Shown here: one piece after another, positions 1 to 9,576 of the stretch
Numbering within the stretch: the stretch's first letter is position 1
Layout: each line of letters begins with the position of its first letter
Assembly (NCBI RefSeq): GCF_025965585.1
Contig: NZ_JAOPWR010000208.1
Coordinates: 1 to 64,000 of the forward strand
DNA from: Pseudonocardia sp.
GTDB lineage: Bacteria; Actinomycetota; Actinomycetes; Mycobacteriales; Pseudonocardiaceae
Length of the DNA stretch: 64,000 nucleotides
Direction of reading: 5' to 3'
Made by a program: the position numbers and the translations under genes
The notes under the pieces: generated by a model
The model's database searches: none
What the model saw: only the letters and a program-made list of their open reading frames with translations
Told to the model about the DNA's origin: nothing

Positions 1-5
1 CACCT

Positions 6-90
6 GGAAGCGTGGCAGAGCGGCCGAATGCACTCGCCTTGAAAGCGAGAGACCCGCAAGGGTCCGGGGGTTCAAATCCCTCCGCTTCCG
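6..90 (+). tRNA. tRNA-Ser (anticodon TGA)
   Basis: Acceptor GGAAGCG/CGCTTCC pairs, T-arm GGGGGTTCAAATCCCTCC, long variable arm, anticodon loop CTTGAAA, genomic CCA at 91-93. Confidence 0.93.
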
Positions 91-107
91 CCAGGTCAGC
101 AGCATGA

Positions 108-692
108 TCACTGGTCTTCCTCGTCGTTTGAGGGCGGATTGACGGCAACCGTTGACGGCAACGTCCCGGCGACGGCCGTCCCGAGCTGGGTGAGCGCCGC
201 GGCCTTCTCGTCCAGATGACCATGCGCGTAGACCGTCATCGTGACCTTGATGTCGCTGTGGCGGGCGATCTCCCGGACCACGTGCGGCGGCACGCCGAGG
301 GCCAGGAGCAGCGATACCGCGGAGTGGTGCAGGTCGTGGAAGCGCAGCGTTCCCAGGTCGGCCGCCGCGCGGACGTCGAGCCAGTACTTGACCAGAGTGA
401 ACGGCGACATCGGCCGGCCCTGCCGGGTGGTGAGGACGAACCCGGTGTCCTCCCACCTCTCGCAGGCATCGGGCCGTTCGGCCTCCTGTCGCTTCTGGTG
501 CTCGCGCAGTGCCGCCACGACGACATCGGGCAGTGGAATCACCCGTCGGGAGGCTCGCGACTTGGGCGGGCCGACATGGCTTGAGGGAGCGCACGTATTC
601 GTGCTTCCTGACCGATGGTCATCCTTGAGCCTTGAGTAGCTCGCAGCGTCGAGGTGATGCTCACGAGCCGCAAACGCTATTAGTCGCTCCAC
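108..692 (-). pseudogene. Tyrosine recombinase/integrase C-terminal remnant
   Basis: SRRVIPLP..., [40 protein letters not shown]; only the C-terminal catalytic half is present and the HxxR arginine is replaced by His; sits next to tRNA-Ser. Confidence 0.8.
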
Positions 693-1078
693 CAGAGGAC
701 TTTGTGTACGCCTTCAAGCCGGCTCTGACGGGCCGGGCGCAGCCCTCCCGCGCGCTCGGCCTTGCCGCTCCGCTCCCGGCCAGCGCCCCCGGGCCGCGCA
801 GAACCCGCAGACCAGTGAGAGGCGACGAAAGATCACCGAGCCAGGGGTGCGCCGTGCGAGAGGGCTTCCTCGTCCGCATCCAGCGTCATGGGCCGCACCG
901 GCCGCATCGACCCCGCTGCGTGCCTCGCCACCGACCCGGCCCGACGTGGGCAGCAGAGGTCACCACGCGATCGAAGGGAGCCGGGTCGGCGACGAGGTGT
1001 TCCAGAGTTGACCCGCCCGGTACGGGCCATGAAGCAGCCAGGACGACGAGGAAGGGGGCGAGCGACCCGGGCCGGCAG

Positions 1079-1705
1079 TCAGGCGTCGAACCGCACCGTT
1101 GAGAAGTCGCCCGTGCTGGACAGATCGGTCGTGTCCTGGAACCCCCATCCGATTACCGATGCGCTCGTCGGCACGAGGTAGACCCAGGTCATGTCAGCTT
1201 CGAAACCCGGCTGGAGCTGAGCGTTGCACTCCGGGTTGCCCTTGATCTTGTAAAGATCCTGGATCGCGTCGAAGTTGCGCTGCTGCGCGTCGATGAGCTT
1301 CGTGTTGATCGGCAGACTGCACGTCAGGTCGAGGCTCACTTGGGCGTTGTTGACCACGTGGGCGGTCACCATCACGAACCGCCCACCCGCATCGGGCAAG
1401 GTCTTCGTGTACTTCTCGTAGCCCGAGCCCGCCCGATAGCTCGACTCGTTCATCTCGATCGAGTCGACCGCGCGGGCCTGCTTGACCGTGAGCGTGATGC
1501 CCTTGTTCGTGACCGTCTGGCCCACCTGTGCGGACGGGGCTGCCGTGGGTGTCGGCGAAGGGGCCTCGTAGGTCGGGCTGCACCCGCTACCCCGGCAGGA
1601 GTCCGTGGACGCGGGGGACGTCGCGGGTGTGACGGGCTCCGCGCTGCACCCGGCCAGTGCAAGCAGGACGGCGACGACGACGAGGACGGGCGCAGCGGCG
1701 CGCAT
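1079..1705 (-). CDS. Putative lipoprotein, DUF4352-like
   Basis: MRAAAPVLVVVAVLLALAGCSAEP lipobox signal peptide; GQTVTNKGITLTVKQARAVDSIE... DUF4352-like body. Confidence 0.75.
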   Translation of the reverse strand: MRAAAPVLVVVAVLLALAGCSAEPVTPATSPASTDSCRGSGCSPTYEAPSPTPTAAPSAQVGQTVTNKGITLTVKQARAVDSIEMNESSYRAGSGYEKYTKTLPDAGGRFVMVTAHVVNNAQVSLDLTCSLPINTKLIDAQQRNFDAIQDLYKIKGNPECNAQLQPGFEADMTWVYLVPTSASVIGWGFQDTTDLSSTGDFSTVRFDA

Positions 1706-2109
1706 GGTGCCTCCGTAGTTCGAGGGATCTGCCTCCACATCGGCGAGCCCGCCCGTCCCATTACGCACTGATGACCTGACCATCACTTTTGATGCCAGCT
1801 CGCTCTTGACCACGACCACGACCACGACATCAACCCTGCCCGGACCTGGGGGACATGCGCGAACGCCATTGGACCGCTGACCAGCGCGAGGACCTCTGGG
1901 ACGGCGATCCTGCGGGCCCTGAAAGCGAGAGACAAGCGTGTCCGGTGATCTCGGTGGCCTTCGTGGTGAACTTGGCGAGGTAGCCGGCCACGGCTCATGT
2001 GGTGATCTCGCCACGGTCGTCGACGTCGCGGACGGTGAGCCGACCTGCCGGGGGTCGAGCTGCTCACGCCATTCGATCGCCCAGCCCTCCTCGACGTCCT
2101 CCGTGCGGC

Positions 2110-2378
2110 CGGGGTGAAGGTGATCGTCGATCACGGCTACCGCGGTGCCGGTTCGAGGTCCCACAACGACGTCGCCCCGCCGACCCCACAACCGGCGAAC
2201 GTCGCAGGCTCTCGCGCAACCAGCGAGACGTGAACTCCGCCCATGCCCGTCAGCGCGGACCGGCGAGCGGGGTAACGCGCAGCTCAAGGCCTGGCGGATC
2301 CTCCGCAAGATCCGTTGCTGCCCCCGAAGGGCAACAGATCTCGTCAAGGCCGTCCTGGTCCTCATCCACGCTGGCTGA
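2110..2378 (+). pseudogene. IS5-family (DDE_Tnp_4-like) transposase C-terminal remnant, frameshifted
   Basis: VDHGYRGAG, then RRLSRNQRDVNSAHARQRGP, then GERGNAQLKAWRILRKIRCCPRRATDLVKAVLVL in different frames. Confidence 0.8.
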
Positions 2379-2473
2379 CGCCAAGTGGAAAGGGCTCAAT
2401 GACTCGGCGCTCTCTTCTATGGCGCCTTCAGCACGACAAACCGCAGCGCGAAGACGGCGGCATCGGCGCCCTG

Positions 2474-2641
2474 TTACGCGTCGCGGTTGTAGACGGCGAC
2501 GACCGCCGCTCGACCTATCTCTTCAGCCAGCGTTCGCGCCGACTCATGGTCGGCACTCGAGAGCCGCAGGGTCTCGCCTGAGGCGAGCCGGCGGGCGATG
2601 ACCGATCCGATCCCTCCAGTGCCGATGATCGCAGTCGTCAT
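2474..2641 (-). pseudogene. NAD(P)-binding / F420-dependent oxidoreductase-like N-terminal fragment
   Basis: MTTAIIGTGGIGSVIARRLASGETLRLSSADHESARTLAEEIGRAAVVAVYN; Rossmann GxGGIG then stops. Confidence 0.6.
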
Positions 2642-2771
2642 GACCGGAACCTCGTTGGTAGCCTTCTCGGAATGACTGGTAGGGAGCTCCGTGTCTGGGG
2701 GCCGGCCACCCTCGATGGAAAGTATTTCGCCGGTGATCTTGACATTCACTCGGGTTCCTCGACTGGCGAAC

Positions 2772-3043
2772 TCAATGGCCAGTGAGCGCGCGACCAGTCC
2801 CCCTCCGGGTCGGTCGTCTGCCCACTTCGATCAGATGACCGTCGGGGTCGCGGATGTAGCAACGGATCTCGTACTGGTGCTGTTTAGGCGGCGTCAGGAA
2901 CTGTTGGATAGCGCGACGTAGGTCACGTCTCCGGAAAAAGCCATCGTGCCGCCCAGTACTTCGGTGTAAAAGCGGCGAGAACGCTCGACATCGTCTGAAA
3001 CGATGAAGTGTGCCAGAACCAATTCCTGGTCGATGCCGCTCAT
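2772..3043 (-). pseudogene. VOC/glyoxalase family protein, frameshifted
   Basis: MSGIDQELVLAHFIVSDDVERSRRFYTEVLGGT... continues in another frame as LTPPKQHQYEIRCYIRDPDGHLIEVG. Confidence 0.7.
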
Positions 3044-3461
3044 AAACGGCCTCCTTTGTTGAAGCGGATTCGATAGTCGAGCCGTGGCCACGCGTCGTAC
3101 GCTGCCTTGGCCTCATTCGGCAGCTCCGCGATGGAGCCGGAGAAATTCGCCAGCGTTCAGCAAAGGCAGGCATGTTCACTCCAGAATCGATCTCAGCTTG
3201 TTCACCCCGATACTCGCAGCTGACGAATGTGCTTCGCACGTACCGCTGATCCCGCTCCTCGGCCCGGGATCGCCGTGTGATCCATCTCGGTGAAGGCCCG
3301 CAGAGCGAAGCGGTGCTCCGCGGAGTCCTGCAGAGCGCCGTTGGGCTGTTCGGCGGTGCATATCTATGGCATTCGCTGCTTATCGTCAGTTCCGTTGGCG
3401 GTGCGGGGACCGCGGCGAACGGGGTCCGGGGGGTCCGGATGCCCTGCTTGCTCGTGGGGGG

Positions 3462-3716
3462 ATGATCGTCGTGGATGTTGTGCTGCTCGCTGCCGACAGC
3501 GGCTCCGGGAACACCGTACTGCTGGTGGTCGTGGTCGTCGTGGTGCTGGGCTGGCTGGTTTCGCTGGTGCTGCACCCCTGGACGGCCTGCTCGGCCTGCA
3601 AGGGCTCGCCCCGCCACTTCGGTTCGGTGGCGTCGAAGTCCTTCCGGCTTTGCTCGGCCTGTGGGGGCAGCGGCCGGCAGTTGCGTTTCGGCGCTCGCAT
3701 GTTTCGCGGGGAGTAA
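3462..3716 (+). CDS. Small membrane protein with DnaJ-like CxxC zinc ribbon
   Basis: RBS gtgggggga; hydrophobic N-terminus VLLVVVVVVVLGWLVSLVL followed by CSACKGSPRH...CSACGGSGRQLRFGARMFRG. Confidence 0.65.
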   Translation: MIVVDVVLLAADSGSGNTVLLVVVVVVVLGWLVSLVLHPWTACSACKGSPRHFGSVASKSFRLCSACGGSGRQLRFGARMFRGE

Positions 3717-4041
3717 CCCGCCCGAACTCCTCATGGCGCGCCGGCCGCCTGCGGCGACCGGCCTGACGCGTTTGATCGAGTTCGGCGCCCGACCGGAGCG
3801 GAGATCACCTGTTGACCCGCGCCGGCGGCGTCTCCCGCCGACTGGCCTCGAACTCGTGGAGGCGGTCGAGATGGCGGTGAGTCGGAGCCGACGACTCCCC
3901 AGCCCTCTTCGTCGTGCCGGACGCGGACCTTCCCTGTGGTCGCCGTGCCGAGCATCATGACCGACTTCCGCCAGCCCCGGTGATCGTCACGCCACGATCG
4001 AGGACTCCGCGCGGACCGGTTCGGGCAGTAGTCTTCGCGGT

Positions 4042-4341
4042 GTGACGCAGCACACCCGCAAGGACGCGGAAGTTCCGTTCACCCTGCCGCAGGGCTTCGT
4101 CGACGCCGAGGGGGTCGTGCACCGCGACGGCACCCTGCGCCTGACGTCGGGGCCGGACCAGGACGGGCACGACGCCCGCGACCGCGCCAACCCGGACCAC
4201 CTGCTGATCGAGCGGCTCTCGCGCGCGGTCGTGCGGCTCGGCGGGCTCGAGCACGTCGACACAGCGACGATCGAGGGGCTGTGCGCCTCGGACCTCTGGT
4301 ACCTCGACAGCCTTCAGCGTCGCGCCGCCGTCGAGGGATAG
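4042..4341 (+). CDS. Phage tail assembly/eCIS-associated-like small protein (orphan)
   Basis: VPFTLPQGFVDAEGVVHRDGTLRLTSGPDQD...NPDHLLIERLSRAVVRLGGLEHVDTATIEGLCASDLWYL resembles FTLPRGYVD..G..HR.G.MRLAT tail-associated proteins. Confidence 0.55.
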   Translation: MTQHTRKDAEVPFTLPQGFVDAEGVVHRDGTLRLTSGPDQDGHDARDRANPDHLLIERLSRAVVRLGGLEHVDTATIEGLCASDLWYLDSLQRRAAVEG

Positions 4342-4385
4342 GCGCCGGGATGTAGCGGCGGCGGCACTGGTCCATGATCGGCGGC

Positions 4386-5027
4386 ATGAGCGAGTCACTG
4401 GCGTCCGAGGCGGGCACGCTGGTCCTGTCCTACCTCGGCCTCCGCAAGGCCGTGGGGATCATCGGCATCACGCTGCCGTTCGTCCTACTCGTCGGCAAGC
4501 TGTTGGTCGACGGGGCCGGGCTGCCGGGGTCGATCAGCGCCTACTACTACACGGGCATGCGGAACGTGCTGGTCGGAGCGTTGTTCGCGATCGCGGTGTT
4601 CCTCATCTCGTACCGCTACGGCCCGCAGGACAACCGGGCGGGCACGCTCGCCGGCGTCATGGCGATCGGGGTGGCGCTCTTCCCGACATCGCCCGCGAAC
4701 CCGACGGCGCAGCAGCAGACGATCGGGATCGTGCACCTGGTCTGCGCCGGGGTCTTCTTCCTGACGCTCGCCTACTTCTCCTATTTCCTGTTCACCCGGA
4801 CCGACCCGGCCCGGCCCCCGACCCGGCGGAAGCTGCAGCGCAACGTCGTCTACCGGGTGTGCGGCGTGCTGATCGTGGTCTGCCTGGTGCTGGCGGTGCT
4901 GTCGGACAACCTGCTCGGCCGTGCGCTGGTCGACGCGCTGAACCCGGTGTTCTGGCTGGAGTCCGTGGCGATCGTGGCGTTCGGGGTGTCGTGGCTGGTC
5001 AAGGGCGAGACGATCCTGCGCGACTGA
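4386..5027 (+). CDS. Multi-pass membrane protein (DUF998-like)
   Basis: About six hydrophobic segments, no other domain recognised. Confidence 0.65.
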   Translation: MSESLASEAGTLVLSYLGLRKAVGIIGITLPFVLLVGKLLVDGAGLPGSISAYYYTGMRNVLVGALFAIAVFLISYRYGPQDNRAGTLAGVMAIGVALFPTSPANPTAQQQTIGIVHLVCAGVFFLTLAYFSYFLFTRTDPARPPTRRKLQRNVVYRVCGVLIVVCLVLAVLSDNLLGRALVDALNPVFWLESVAIVAFGVSWLVKGETILRD

Positions 5028-5029
5028 CG

Positions 5030-5170
5030 TCCTCGGCCGGCTCGACCCGCCGCCCGTCCGGATCGACGACGACGGCGCGCACGCCCCACGGGCCTCCCGA
5101 CGGCGGTCGCTGCAGGGTGCCGTCCGCGTCGACGAGCGCGGTGACGGCGACCGCGACGAACCGCAACCCG
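5030..5170 (-). pseudogene. Possible VOC-family C-terminal fragment
   Basis: Reverse-strand reading ...TGLRFVAVAVTALVDADGTLQRPPSGGPWGVRAVVVDPDGRRVEPAED; no start, short. Confidence 0.35.
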
Positions 5171-5785
5171 TCAGTCCAGGAAGGGGTGGGGGTCGCGGCC
5201 GGCGGTCAGCAGGAACTGGTCGCGCCACGACACGTGCCCCGGCGGGTAGGGGATCGGCTCGCGGAACACCCCGATCGACCGCCACTGCTCCGCCACGGGC
5301 GCGGTGCCGACGAACATGCCATTGGCGAGGTCCTCCGGCAGTGGGCAGGCGCGGGAGCCCAGCGCCATCGCGATCTCGTGGGCGAGGAAGCAGCGGGCGA
5401 TGTTGATCTGCCAGAAGTAGTCGCGGGCGGCGAAGTCGCCGAAGCTGCAGTGCACCACGGCCTCGCCGTCGGTGACCTCGCGCGCGGCGGCGCAGGCGGC
5501 CTCGGAGATGCGGACGACGCTGCCGTGGGGGTCGTCGCCGAGCAGGTCGCCGTCGAACTTGTCGCGGCCGACCTCGTCCATCGAGCGGCCCGCCAGCATG
5601 TCCGGCACCCACGCGTTGTCGGACGCGTACTGGTTGACCAGCGGACGCAGCGGCGTGGGCTTGTCCGAGCCGGGCATGTCGAACAGGGGCGGGATGAGGA
5701 GGCGCCAGTTGTCCCCGCGGATCCGGCCGATCACCTCGACCAGCATCTCCTCGGCCTTCACGAACAGCTCTGCTTCGTGAATCAT
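5171..5785 (-). CDS. TIGR03086-like / mycothiol-dependent maleylpyruvate isomerase-fold protein
   Basis: NAWVPDMLAGRSMDEVGRDKFDGDLLGDDP motif and overall length. Confidence 0.7.
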   Translation of the reverse strand: MIHEAELFVKAEEMLVEVIGRIRGDNWRLLIPPLFDMPGSDKPTPLRPLVNQYASDNAWVPDMLAGRSMDEVGRDKFDGDLLGDDPHGSVVRISEAACAAAREVTDGEAVVHCSFGDFAARDYFWQINIARCFLAHEIAMALGSRACPLPEDLANGMFVGTAPVAEQWRSIGVFREPIPYPPGHVSWRDQFLLTAGRDPHPFLD

Positions 5786-5904
5786 CGCGCTCCTTCGCCC
5801 GGTGGGGCCCGATCACACCAGAATCCGGGCGGTTCGGAGGTCGAAATCTGAGACGCTCCCGCGATGGATGGTCGGAACGCCCGTCCCGACGCCGCCGACC
5901 TCCT

Positions 5905-6342
5905 CTAGGACCGCAGCGCGTCGACCACCTTCGTCACGCGCCGGGCGCGGGTCTCGATGGCCTTGGCGCCCTCCACCGACAGCACGTGGGCGCGCTGGTT
6001 GCTGTAGCTCATGGCGTCGAACGCCGCCCTGGTCGCCGGCTCGGCGTCCAGCGCTGCGGCCAGGTCGTCGGGGACGGCGACCTGGCGCGGCTGGTCGTCG
6101 AGCTCGACGTCGACATCCACCTCGTCGCCTGCCGCGACGCCGGCGTTCTTCCGCACCTCGGCGCTGACGGGGATCAGGTAGCGCCCGCCCATCGACGCGA
6201 TGGTGCTCGGATAGCTGTACCCGTTGATCGTCACGGTGACGGCGGGCCGCTTGCCCGGCCCGAGCCCGGTGACCACCTCTTCGGGGACCTCGATCCCCGT
6301 GGCGGTCTTGCGGGCGAGCTCGACGGTGGCGTGGAACATCAT
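5905..6342 (-). CDS. YdeI/OmpD-associated family protein with DUF1905 domain
   Basis: MFHATVELARKTATGIEVPEEVV...GKRPAVTVTINGYSYPSTIASMGGRYLIPVSAEVRKNAGVAAGDEVDVDVELD. Confidence 0.8.
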   Translation of the reverse strand: MMFHATVELARKTATGIEVPEEVVTGLGPGKRPAVTVTINGYSYPSTIASMGGRYLIPVSAEVRKNAGVAAGDEVDVDVELDDQPRQVAVPDDLAAALDAEPATRAAFDAMSYSNQRAHVLSVEGAKAIETRARRVTKVVDALRS

Positions 6343-6548
6343 GGCCCGGATTGTGCCGTCACGCCGTCGGCCGGCGCAGGGAGCGGCTCGTCGGCGCGCC
6401 GACGACCGGGCACTCGCCGAACATGATCTGCCCGCGCAGGACCGTCGGGTGACGGTCGAGCCGAACGCCGGCCCGCGGGACAACGTGTGCTCCTGAGTGG
6501 ACGCCGATGCGGCCGGGCCGCCGGAGTCCGGCGACCCGGCCGCCGGGC

Positions 6549-6734
6549 TCAGCCGGGCATCGGGGCGCTGGCGTTCCCGACGGGCGGGCTCGCGTCGCCG
6601 ACGGGCGGGCTCTGCTTACCGACGGTGGCGGCCGACGGCGTGGCGGCACCGGCCACGCCGGTGGACAGCGCCAGCCCGGCGCCGACCATCAGCACCACGG
6701 CGGCCTCGAGGACGATCTTCTTCTTCATGTTCAT
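6549..6734 (-). CDS. Small secreted protein
   Basis: MNMKKKIVLEAAVVLMVGAGLALSTGVAGA signal peptide; start overlaps the stop of the upstream gene. Confidence 0.55.
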   Translation of the reverse strand: MNMKKKIVLEAAVVLMVGAGLALSTGVAGAATPSAATVGKQSPPVGDASPPVGNASAPMPG

Positions 6735-8080
6735 ACGTGCTCCTGTCGATCGGTGGTGAGGGAGGCGACGGCAAGGGTCATCAGCAGCGGCAGGACGGGA
6801 ACGTGCCAGAGGAAGTCGAACGCGCTGTGCACGGCGAACCCGGCCAGGATCGCGAGCGCGGCGGCGGCCTCGGGCGTCCGTCGGCGGACCGCGCCCGCCG
6901 CGAGCGCCACCGCACCGGCCAGCGCCAGCGCGAGGCCGACCACGCCCGTCTCGGTGGCGGTCTGGAGGAACTCGTCGTGCGTGTACTGCGCATGGACCGG
7001 CGCTCCCGTGTGGTCGACATAGTGCAGGTTCAGCAGGCCGGGCCCGACACCCGTCAGCGGTGACGACCAGAACTGCGCGGCGGTCACGCGCGTGAGGTCC
7101 GCGCGCTCGTCCGAGGTGGCGGTGAGCCGGGTCGTCGCGATCCCGGCGGCCGCGTGGCCGACGAGGCCGCGTCCCGTCGGCAGGACGAGGAGCAGCGCGA
7201 CGGCGAGCACCGCCACCAACGCCAGGTGCCGCAGCCGCAGGCGTCCGCCAACGACGAGCACGGCCGCGCCGACGACCAGCCCGGCCAGCGCCGGCAACGG
7301 CTGCGCGGCCCCGCCCACCGGCAGCGACGGCAGCAGCCCGACGAACGCCACCGCCACGGCCGGCAGCACCGGCATGAAGCGACGCCACCGCGCGACGTCA
7401 CGAACGAGGAAGGCGCAGACCACCGCGGCGACCACGAGGCCGAGCGCGCCCGCCCGGCTCATCGTCGTCGCCAGCCCGAGGAGCAGCACCGCGGCCAGTC
7501 CGTTCGTGAGCAGCCCCGGCGGCACGACGGTCACGGCCAGCACCAGTGCGACGACCAGGAACGCGGCGGTCACGTTGGCGTAGGTGATGGTCGACGACGC
7601 GCGCCACAGCCCGCTCGACGGCAGCGCCAGGGGCTCCAGGTGCAGCGCCACGCCCACCCAGCACGAGAGCGCCACCACGGCGGCCACCGCCAGCACGACG
7701 CTGAGCAGGATGCGCCGCGACTCCGCGAGCAGGCCCGACGCCGCCAGCGCCGACGCGGCCAGCCCGCAGGCCACCGCAGCGGTCGGCACGGCTGCGCCCA
7801 CGTCGGCGTGGATCAGCCCGCTGACCAGCGCCCACCCCGCGAAGAGCACCCAGCAGGCCGCCGCGATCGCCACGGCCCGCCCGACCGGCCTGCGCGTCAG
7901 GACACGGGCGACGGCCGCGACGGCCACCAGCACCAACACCGTCACGGCCTGGCGTCCGTAGAAACCGCCCTGTGCCAGCGCCGCGTAGGCGACGGCCGCA
8001 CCGAGACCCAGCACGACGACGCGGTCGGCGACGCCGGGCCGGGAGCCGGTCACGGGGAGTGCTGGTGCGATCACGATCAT
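6731..8080 (-). CDS. O-antigen ligase-like (Wzy/WaaL family) membrane protein
   Basis: About ten TM segments; ...WSSPLTGVGPGLLNLHYVDHTGAPVHAQYTHDEFLQTATETGVVGL motif. Confidence 0.8.
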   Translation of the reverse strand: MIVIAPALPVTGSRPGVADRVVVLGLGAAVAYAALAQGGFYGRQAVTVLVLVAVAAVARVLTRRPVGRAVAIAAACWVLFAGWALVSGLIHADVGAAVPTAAVACGLAASALAASGLLAESRRILLSVVLAVAAVVALSCWVGVALHLEPLALPSSGLWRASSTITYANVTAAFLVVALVLAVTVVPPGLLTNGLAAVLLLGLATTMSRAGALGLVVAAVVCAFLVRDVARWRRFMPVLPAVAVAFVGLLPSLPVGGAAQPLPALAGLVVGAAVLVVGGRLRLRHLALVAVLAVALLLVLPTGRGLVGHAAAGIATTRLTATSDERADLTRVTAAQFWSSPLTGVGPGLLNLHYVDHTGAPVHAQYTHDEFLQTATETGVVGLALALAGAVALAAGAVRRRTPEAAAALAILAGFAVHSAFDFLWHVPVLPLLMTLAVASLTTDRQEHV

Positions 8081-8222
8081 CAGCGTGAGATGTGGAACGG
8101 CGGAGCGTGAAGATCCACGAGCGAGAAACCCCGGATCGGGTGTCCGTCGGTCGGGGCGTTCAGGAACGCTCGGGTGAATACGGGTGTCCTCGCCGGTGAC
8201 AACGTCTACCCTGACGCGCCGT

Positions 8223-8350
8223 GCCAGGTTGACGCACTCTCCCGCCCCGCGCTCGGCCGCTGTCCCGGCTGACCGTCGGCTGGGCGCTGCTGACCGACGT
8301 CATCCCCCTCTACCCGCTGTACGCGCTGCTGTTCGCCCCCGGGAGGCCCT
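8223..8350 (+). pseudogene. MFS transporter N-terminal fragment
   Basis: LSRLTVGWALLTDVIPLYPLYALLFA in one frame, no continuation. Confidence 0.5.
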
Positions 8351-8447
8351 GCTCCTGCCGAGGTCCCTCCGCACCTGACCCCCGCGAGTGGCCACGAACT
8401 CGGGGCGCGGCGCGGTGGGTGGCGGGTGACCGTGCCCCCGGGGAAAG

Positions 8448-9287
8448 TCACCCGCCGACAAGACGAGGCGTCCAGCGGCGTTCTGATACCTCCCCGCGCA
8501 CGAGACGTCGGGCTTCTTGGATGTTCGGGGGCGCCGGGACGTCGGGGAGCAGGTCCGTGACCGTGCGCAGGGTGCGCAACGCCACCGTGGTGCCGAGGTC
8601 CGTCGTGGGGGCGCCGGGAAGGCCGTAGAGGCGCCGTGCCCAGCGGGGGAGCGTGCCGAGCGACAACGTCGCGATCGCGGGGATCGCCAGCTTCACCCGC
8701 GACGGTGCGTCGCCGCGCGGGGCGAACAGGCTGCCGACCGCGGCCCGGGCCTCGTCGGTCAGCTTGAGCTCGGGCCGCACGCCGGCCAGGTACTCGCGCA
8801 TCTCCGCCCGCGACGACGGCGCGTCGTCCAGCCCGATCACCCGCGCGGCCCGGACGCTCTCGGCGAGGTAGCGCTCGACGCCGGCGTCGTCGAGGAGGCC
8901 GGAGCGGCGGGCGATCACGGCGTAGGAGTCGATCTCCGTGGCGTGCACCCACATCAGGTGCGACGGGTCGTCGAGGCGGAACGTGTACCCGGTGTCGGGG
9001 TCGTACCCGCGCAGCGACGCGTGCAGCCGCCGCACCCGGGACGCGACGCGCTCGACGTCGGCCGTCGCCCCGAACGTCCGCGTGCCGACGAACTCGACGG
9101 TGCGCTGGAACCGCGACCACGCCTTCTTCGGGTCGAACAGCGCGGAGTTCTGGTAGGTCCCCCGCATCACGCGCGGGTGCAGCGACTGCAGCAGCAGCGC
9201 GCGGAACCCGCCCACCCACATCACCGGTTCGAGATGGACCCGCCAGGTCACGGAATCCGGTCCGAACAAGCCGTGGTCCTGGGTCAT
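8448..9287 (-). CDS. Oxygenase MpaB family (DUF2236) protein
   Basis: GPDSVTWRVHLEPVMWVGGFRALLLQSLHPRVMRGTYQNSALFDPKKAWSRFQRTVEFV. Confidence 0.88.
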   Translation of the reverse strand: MTQDHGLFGPDSVTWRVHLEPVMWVGGFRALLLQSLHPRVMRGTYQNSALFDPKKAWSRFQRTVEFVGTRTFGATADVERVASRVRRLHASLRGYDPDTGYTFRLDDPSHLMWVHATEIDSYAVIARRSGLLDDAGVERYLAESVRAARVIGLDDAPSSRAEMREYLAGVRPELKLTDEARAAVGSLFAPRGDAPSRVKLAIPAIATLSLGTLPRWARRLYGLPGAPTTDLGTTVALRTLRTVTDLLPDVPAPPNIQEARRLVRGEVSERRWTPRLVGG

Positions 9288-9304
9288 GGATCCAGTGTGG
9301 GTCA

Positions 9305-9560
9305 ATCCTGGGCGGCGCGCCTGGGCATGAGGGCGAGGGCGATCGACGCGACGACGCAGCAGCCCAGGATGTAGACGCCGATCCACGTGCTCGACCCGGT
9401 GCTCGTGAGGATCGCCGCCGCGATCAGCGGCGCCGGGCCACCCGCGATGACGGACGCGAGCCGGTGGCCGATGCCCGCCCCACTCGCCGCCGACGGCGAC
9501 GCCCTGCGGCAGCCGCTGGACCGTCAGCAGCAGCGGAGCGGCGTAGCCGACGGCCGTGCT
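9305..9560 (-). pseudogene. MFS/MHS transporter C-terminal fragment
   Basis: Reverse reading SGAGIGHRLASVIAGGPAPLIAAAILTSTGSSTWIGVYILGCCVVASIALALMPRRAAQD; no N-terminal part. Confidence 0.6.
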
Positions 9561-9576
9561 GCTCCGCGTGAAGGGG

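Noticed and set aside
1800-1990. Upstream part of the IS5-type transposase, terminal inverted repeats
   Set aside because: No convincing transposase reading or matching terminal repeats could be identified
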